Of a DNA stretch of 7,928 bases, positions 5,492-7,928 are shown one piece after another (the first letter of the stretch is position 1; every line of letters starts with the position of its first letter). This DNA is from an uncultured Acidimicrobiaceae bacterium (GTDB taxonomy: Bacteria > Actinomycetota > Acidimicrobiia > Acidimicrobiales > Ilumatobacteraceae), in NCBI GenBank assembly GCA_903934195.1, contig CAIZMV010000178.1, positions 1 through 7,928 on the forward strand, read 5' to 3'. The notes below the pieces were generated by a model, which was given only the letters and a program-made list of their open reading frames with translations, ran no database searches and had not been told where the DNA came from. The translations under genes and the position numbers were made by a program.

Positions 5492-6798
5492 TCAAGCACG
5501 CCGTCAATCATTGATTCAGCATCAGGTATTGCGCCTGCACTCATGCGCGCACGTAGTGCGTATGAAAACACCACGAGAGCAACGGTTGAGCCAGCAACAA
5601 GGCCCAGTTCAACGCGTAAGAACAAGTCGTCAGACGCAAATGTTGTAACGACAAGAAAGCTGATCATGGCCGATAGCCAGCCGGCTGCAACGAATTTATG
5701 GCCTTGCAATGCAATGACCCCTTGTGACACTGCCAATGCGAGCATGTACACACCACTCGCTAATGCAAGCAATGTCAGAGTCCGCCTATCAAGTCCGCCT
5801 TCGTACACCATCGTAAGAATGGGTGGCCCAAGCAGGAATGAACCTACGGTGCCAAGCACGGCAACTGCGGTGACAACTTTGAGAAGTAGAGAAAATCCTT
5901 CACGAAATTCTGCAAGGTCGCCTTTAGCTGCAAGGCGCGCGAGGCGAGGCAGAAGTGCAGCCTGTACTGCTTGAAACAAGAACAGTGGAACGCGAGATAA
6001 CAGCACTCCGTTTCCAAAAGCAGTCACTTTTTCTGCATCGCTTGCGTTGGCTAAGAAATCAACGCCAAGTGGGCCTGCATTCACTAACGCCGCAGCCATG
6101 ATGGTTCCTAACAACAACCAACCAAGATTCGGTGTGATTTCTGCATAGGTAGCCGGCGGGCCATCATCAGTTTTTGTATCTCCGCGTACGAAAACAACAC
6201 CAGCAGCAATAAGCGGCGAGATCGCTACAGCGAGTGCATAAGCGCCAACATTTGTTACTCCGAATTGCCACAGCAAGACACAGGCAGCAATGCGAACGAG
6301 ACCGTCAACCGCCATCACGGTGCCATATGCAGCGAATCGGCCTGACCCAGACGCGATACCACGGGCCATATGCATCGGTGCATAAAAACAAATTGTTAAA
6401 ACGAGCGAGAGGGTGACTACCCAATGTCCGTCGAACATGTCAGACGTGAGCCACGAAGATGAGGCTGCGATTGCAACAATGAGAATTGTTGCGAGCCCGA
6501 TTGTCAGAGGCAACATGCGTTGCACCACGGGGCGACCGCCCTGGCCTAGTGCGCGACGATGTGCAATTGCCCGACCAAGTTCTTGTTCCACTGGCATGAA
6601 AAACCCAGGTACCAAAGCAAAAGTTGTGAACCACAAAGCAACGATTGGTTTGAAGTCCTCTTTACCAAGCGCTAGTTGGCCAATTTTGAAGAATGCGTAC
6701 GAGGTAAAGCCTGAAACAAATAAACCAATGCCGACGGGGACAGTGCCTTCAGGCAACGGAATACGAGATGTCTTCTCTGTTGTTTCGCCATCTGACAC
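5473..6798 (-). CDS. Polytopic membrane protein, MOP/Wzx-like polysaccharide flippase
   Basis: This 441-aa protein is almost entirely hydrophobic, with about twelve predicted membrane segments at roughly 20-43, 50-68, 95-116, 126-144, 158-178, 184-203, 225-246, 263-284, 304-325, 340-361, 368-388 and 394-415. Length, helix number and a repeated two-half layout fit the MOP exporter superfamily (oligosaccharide flippases, Wzx or MurJ-like). The block PVEQELGRAIA (69-79) after helix 2 resembles the conserved loop of polysaccharide-biosynthesis transporters. Its likely role is moving a lipid-linked glycan from the inner to the outer face of the membrane, but the substrate is not visible. MurJ itself is usually longer, and this protein lacks features I would need to call it. 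The start is a GTG at 6798 with no good Shine-Dalgarno. No ATG lies in frame in the 54 nt upstream. It follows the 99-aa gene by 53 bp on the same strand and is probably in its operon. Confidence 0.8.
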   Translation of the reverse strand: MSDGETTEKTSRIPLPEGTVPVGIGLFVSGFTSYAFFKIGQLALGKEDFKPIVALWFTTFALVPGFFMPVEQELGRAIAHRRALGQGGRPVVQRMLPLTIGLATILIVAIAASSSWLTSDMFDGHWVVTLSLVLTICFYAPMHMARGIASGSGRFAAYGTVMAVDGLVRIAACVLLWQFGVTNVGAYALAVAISPLIAAGVVFVRGDTKTDDGPPATYAEITPNLGWLLLGTIMAAALVNAGPLGVDFLANASDAEKVTAFGNGVLLSRVPLFLFQAVQAALLPRLARLAAKGDLAEFREGFSLLLKVVTAVAVLGTVGSFLLGPPILTMVYEGGLDRRTLTLLALASGVYMLALAVSQGVIALQGHKFVAAGWLSAMISFLVVTTFASDDLFLRVELGLVAGSTVALVVFSYALRARMSAGAIPDAESMIDGVLDYPLEG

Positions 6799-6835
6799 GT
6801 GGTGAAGGTTAGTTGCAGTGACGGTGGTACGCCCT

Positions 6836-6845
6836 ATGGCGCCAT
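6836..6845. repeat. 10-bp perfect palindrome upstream of the flippase gene
   Basis: ATGGCGCCAT is a perfect palindrome in the 53-bp gap between the 99-aa gene and the flippase gene, 38 bp before the GTG start. It could be a regulator half-site pair or chance. It is too tight to form a stable RNA hairpin. Confidence 0.35.
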
Positions 6846-6851
6846 GAATCT

Positions 6852-7151
6852 CTATTGAGCAGTGTTGTTGCGTGCCTTCATAGCGTCGAACAACTCAACG
6901 CGGCGCACTTGAAGCTTCTGGAATCCGAGAACTGCGAATCCGACAGCGGTGTAGCCGATCTCGGTTGCTTGCTTCACCACAGGGTTTTGAAGAACTGCAG
7001 ATGGGTTCAGGCGAGAAAGATCGATTGAGGTGAGGTCAATTGAGTGCAACGACGGAAGAGAGATCTTTGACAAGTCGACTTTTGGAAGCTGGTCGATTCC
7101 GGGAATGGTGATGTTCGGAAGAGTGATGTGGGGGAACGAAAATTTGCTCAT
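6852..7151 (-). CDS. Small protein with pentapeptide-like repeats and hydrophobic helix
   Basis: I do not recognise this 99-aa protein. Residues 6-49 follow a five-residue period with a hydrophobic residue, then Pro/Ser/Thr, any residue, Ile/Val/Leu, then Thr/Asp/Ser. Clear units are FPHIT, LPNIT, IPGID, LPKVD, LSKIS, LPSLH, LTSID and LSRLN, with single or triple residue insertions at Q21 and 37-39. Shifted by three, the units read I-D-L-S-x, close to the pentapeptide-repeat consensus A-(D/N)-L-(S/T)-x but with bulky Ile/Val instead of Ala. Residues 65-77 form a short hydrophobic stretch, followed by a basic amphipathic tail (QKLQVRRVELFDAMKARNN) that could lie on a membrane or form a coiled coil. 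The ATG at 7151 has no Shine-Dalgarno but a -10-like TACTCT six bases upstream, so the mRNA may be leaderless. It precedes the flippase gene in the same direction. The coding call rests on the regular repeat and clean spacing. Confidence 0.72.
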   Translation of the reverse strand: MSKFSFPHITLPNITIPGIDQLPKVDLSKISLPSLHSIDLTSIDLSRLNPSAVLQNPVVKQATEIGYTAVGFAVLGFQKLQVRRVELFDAMKARNNTAQ

Positions 7152-7157
7152 GCATCA

Positions 7158-7186
7158 AGAGTACCCACAAGTGCTTACTTTTGCAA
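7158..7186 (-). promoter_or_regulatory. Candidate leaderless promoter of the 99-aa gene
   Basis: On the minus strand TTGCAA (7186-7181) is separated by exactly 17 nt from TACTCT (7163-7158), which fits the actinobacterial TANNNT form. Only six bases then separate it from ATG 7151, so transcription would begin at or next to the start codon. The absence of any Shine-Dalgarno supports a leaderless message. Confidence 0.45.
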
Positions 7187-7263
7187 GCAATCAGGAAACA
7201 CTGCTGGAGTTGGGGAATCGGCTGGCCAGACCCTGCTGCCCATGGGGTTAGCACTGGTGCCAC

Positions 7264-7269
7264 TAGCCT
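7264..7269 (+). promoter_or_regulatory. Weak -10-like element before the glycosyltransferase
   Basis: TAGCCT fits TANNNT and lies nine bases before GTG 7279. There is no recognisable -35 at the expected distance, and no Shine-Dalgarno precedes the GTG. It may drive a leaderless or near-leaderless transcript. The same bases hold the in-frame TAG (7264-7266) that limits the gene's 5' end. The 127-bp divergent gap (7152-7278) holds nothing else I can name. Confidence 0.25.
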
Positions 7270-7278
7270 CGCTACGGC

Positions 7279-7928
7279 GTGACAGAGCCTCAGGTTGTTT
7301 CTTCCTTACCCCCAGTGGTGGCCGTCATGGTCGTACACGAGAGGGGCGAATGGCTAGCAGAGTCCCTTCAGGGCCTTGCTGGCCAGAATTACAACGCCCT
7401 GCAGAGCCTGGTGCTAGTCACAGGGGTGGAGGACGACCCCGTCTCACGAGAAATTCTCGACGTGGTAGCCACCAACTTGCCAACGGCAGTGGTGCGGTTC
7501 CTTGGCGGGAACCCAGGGTTCGCAGCAGCGTGTAACTCGGTCCTGAATCTGGTTGACGGCAACAGTGGTCTGTTTTGCTTCCTGCACGACGACGTAGCGC
7601 TTGCGCCTGACGCAATCAGTCGTCTTGTTGAAGAGTTGTACAGATCAAACGCCGGCGCTGTAGGCCCGAAGCTTGTGTACTGGGATGACCCTCGCATGAT
7701 TCAAAGTGTCGGCATAGCTGTTGACCGATTCGGAAACAGTTTGCCAATTGCAGATGATGGGGAATTAGATCAGGAACAGCACGACGCAGTGCAAGACGTG
7801 TTCATCGTTTCGTCTGCGTGCATCATGGTTCGCGCCGATCTCTTCGCAACCATTAACGGATTCAATCCTGACCTTCCGGGCGCCGGTGCTGATCTGGATT
7901 TATGTTGGCGATTGCACGCAACGGCCGC
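7279..7928 (+). CDS. Family 2 glycosyltransferase (5' part, cut by window end)
   Basis: Frame 1 stays open from GTG 7279 to the window end, giving 216 visible residues. They match the N-terminal GT-A domain of family 2 glycosyltransferases. VAVMVVHE (14-21) forms the first nucleotide-binding strand, and GGNPGFAAACN (76-86) is the typical donor-site loop. FLHDDV (101-106) is the metal-binding DxD-type motif after the fourth strand. VGPKLVY and the FIVSSACIMVR strand follow, and then GFNPDLPGAGADLDLCWR, the acceptor/base region with ADLD where many family members have ED or DD. It would transfer a sugar from a nucleotide donor to a lipid or glycan acceptor at the inner membrane face. Actinobacterial relatives are often long and have membrane segments, so much of the gene may lie beyond the window. 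GTG 7279 is the only start between the in-frame TAG at 7264-7266 and the conserved strand that leaves a normal N-terminus. The neighbouring Gmd and flippase suggest envelope glycan assembly. Confidence 0.88.
   Translation, partial: MTEPQVVSSLPPVVAVMVVHERGEWLAESLQGLAGQNYNALQSLVLVTGVEDDPVSREILDVVATNLPTAVVRFLGGNPGFAAACNSVLNLVDGNSGLFCFLHDDVALAPDAISRLVEELYRSNAGAVGPKLVYWDDPRMIQSVGIAVDRFGNSLPIADDGELDQEQHDAVQDVFIVSSACIMVRADLFATINGFNPDLPGAGADLDLCWRLHATA

Noticed and set aside
6796..6801. CACGTG palindrome at the flippase start as an operator
   Set aside because: A six-base palindrome overlapping a GTG start codon is expected often by chance.
7036..7263. 75-aa minus-strand open frame overlapping the 99-aa gene
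   Set aside because: It is in a different frame from the regular repeat protein, with no sensible composition or upstream signal.
7128..7535. 135-aa plus-strand open frame over the divergent gap
   Set aside because: It overlaps the glycosyltransferase in another frame, and its composition (Arg, Gly, Pro-rich) is that of a shadow of GC-rich coding DNA.

Overview
The window looks like chromosomal DNA from a high-rank actinobacterium, most likely a member of the Acidimicrobiia (Ilumatobacter-like, with moderate GC near one half). This rests on three things. The coenzyme F420 genes cofD and cofE are present. The glycosyltransferase and the sugar nucleotidyltransferase have an actinobacterial look. 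The order of functions (probable LCP-type gene end, sugar-nucleotide pyrophosphorylase, glycosyltransferase, F420 genes) recalls, from memory, the Mycobacterium tuberculosis Rv3261-Rv3268 neighbourhood. The taxonomic call is an inference, not a measurement.

Layout. A rightward, tightly packed operon fills 1-2711: the end of an upstream gene, a membrane-anchored secreted protein of unknown function, a mannose-1-phosphate guanylyltransferase-like enzyme (TGATG overlap), and an SDR-family epimerase-like protein that has lost the YxxxK catalytic pair. It converges, with overlapping stop codons, on a leftward cofD-cofE operon (4380-2708) that makes the F420 tail. From the 101-bp gap upstream of cofD, gmd (GDP-mannose 4,6-dehydratase) runs rightward to 5468. 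It then converges on a leftward pair: a 99-aa protein with a period-5 repeat (7151-6852) followed by a 12-helix flippase-like membrane protein (6798-5473). From a second divergent gap (7152-7278) a family 2 glycosyltransferase runs rightward and is cut by the window end. It starts at a GTG.

How the parts fit together. The pyrophosphorylase would make GDP-mannose, Gmd would convert it to GDP-4-keto-6-deoxymannose, the glycosyltransferase would place sugars on an envelope glycan, and the MOP-type transporter would move a lipid-linked glycan across the membrane. The F420 genes sit inside this envelope-glycan neighbourhood without an obvious biochemical link. I see no phage, IS element, CRISPR array, tRNA or rRNA. 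No gene-free stretch reaches 300 bp; the longest are 127 bp and 101 bp, both divergent promoter regions. The most notable points are the catalytically degenerate SDR, the stand-alone CofE that ends where FbiB fusions continue into a reductase domain, the pentapeptide-like small protein with a possible leaderless promoter, and the hairpins at both convergent gene junctions.
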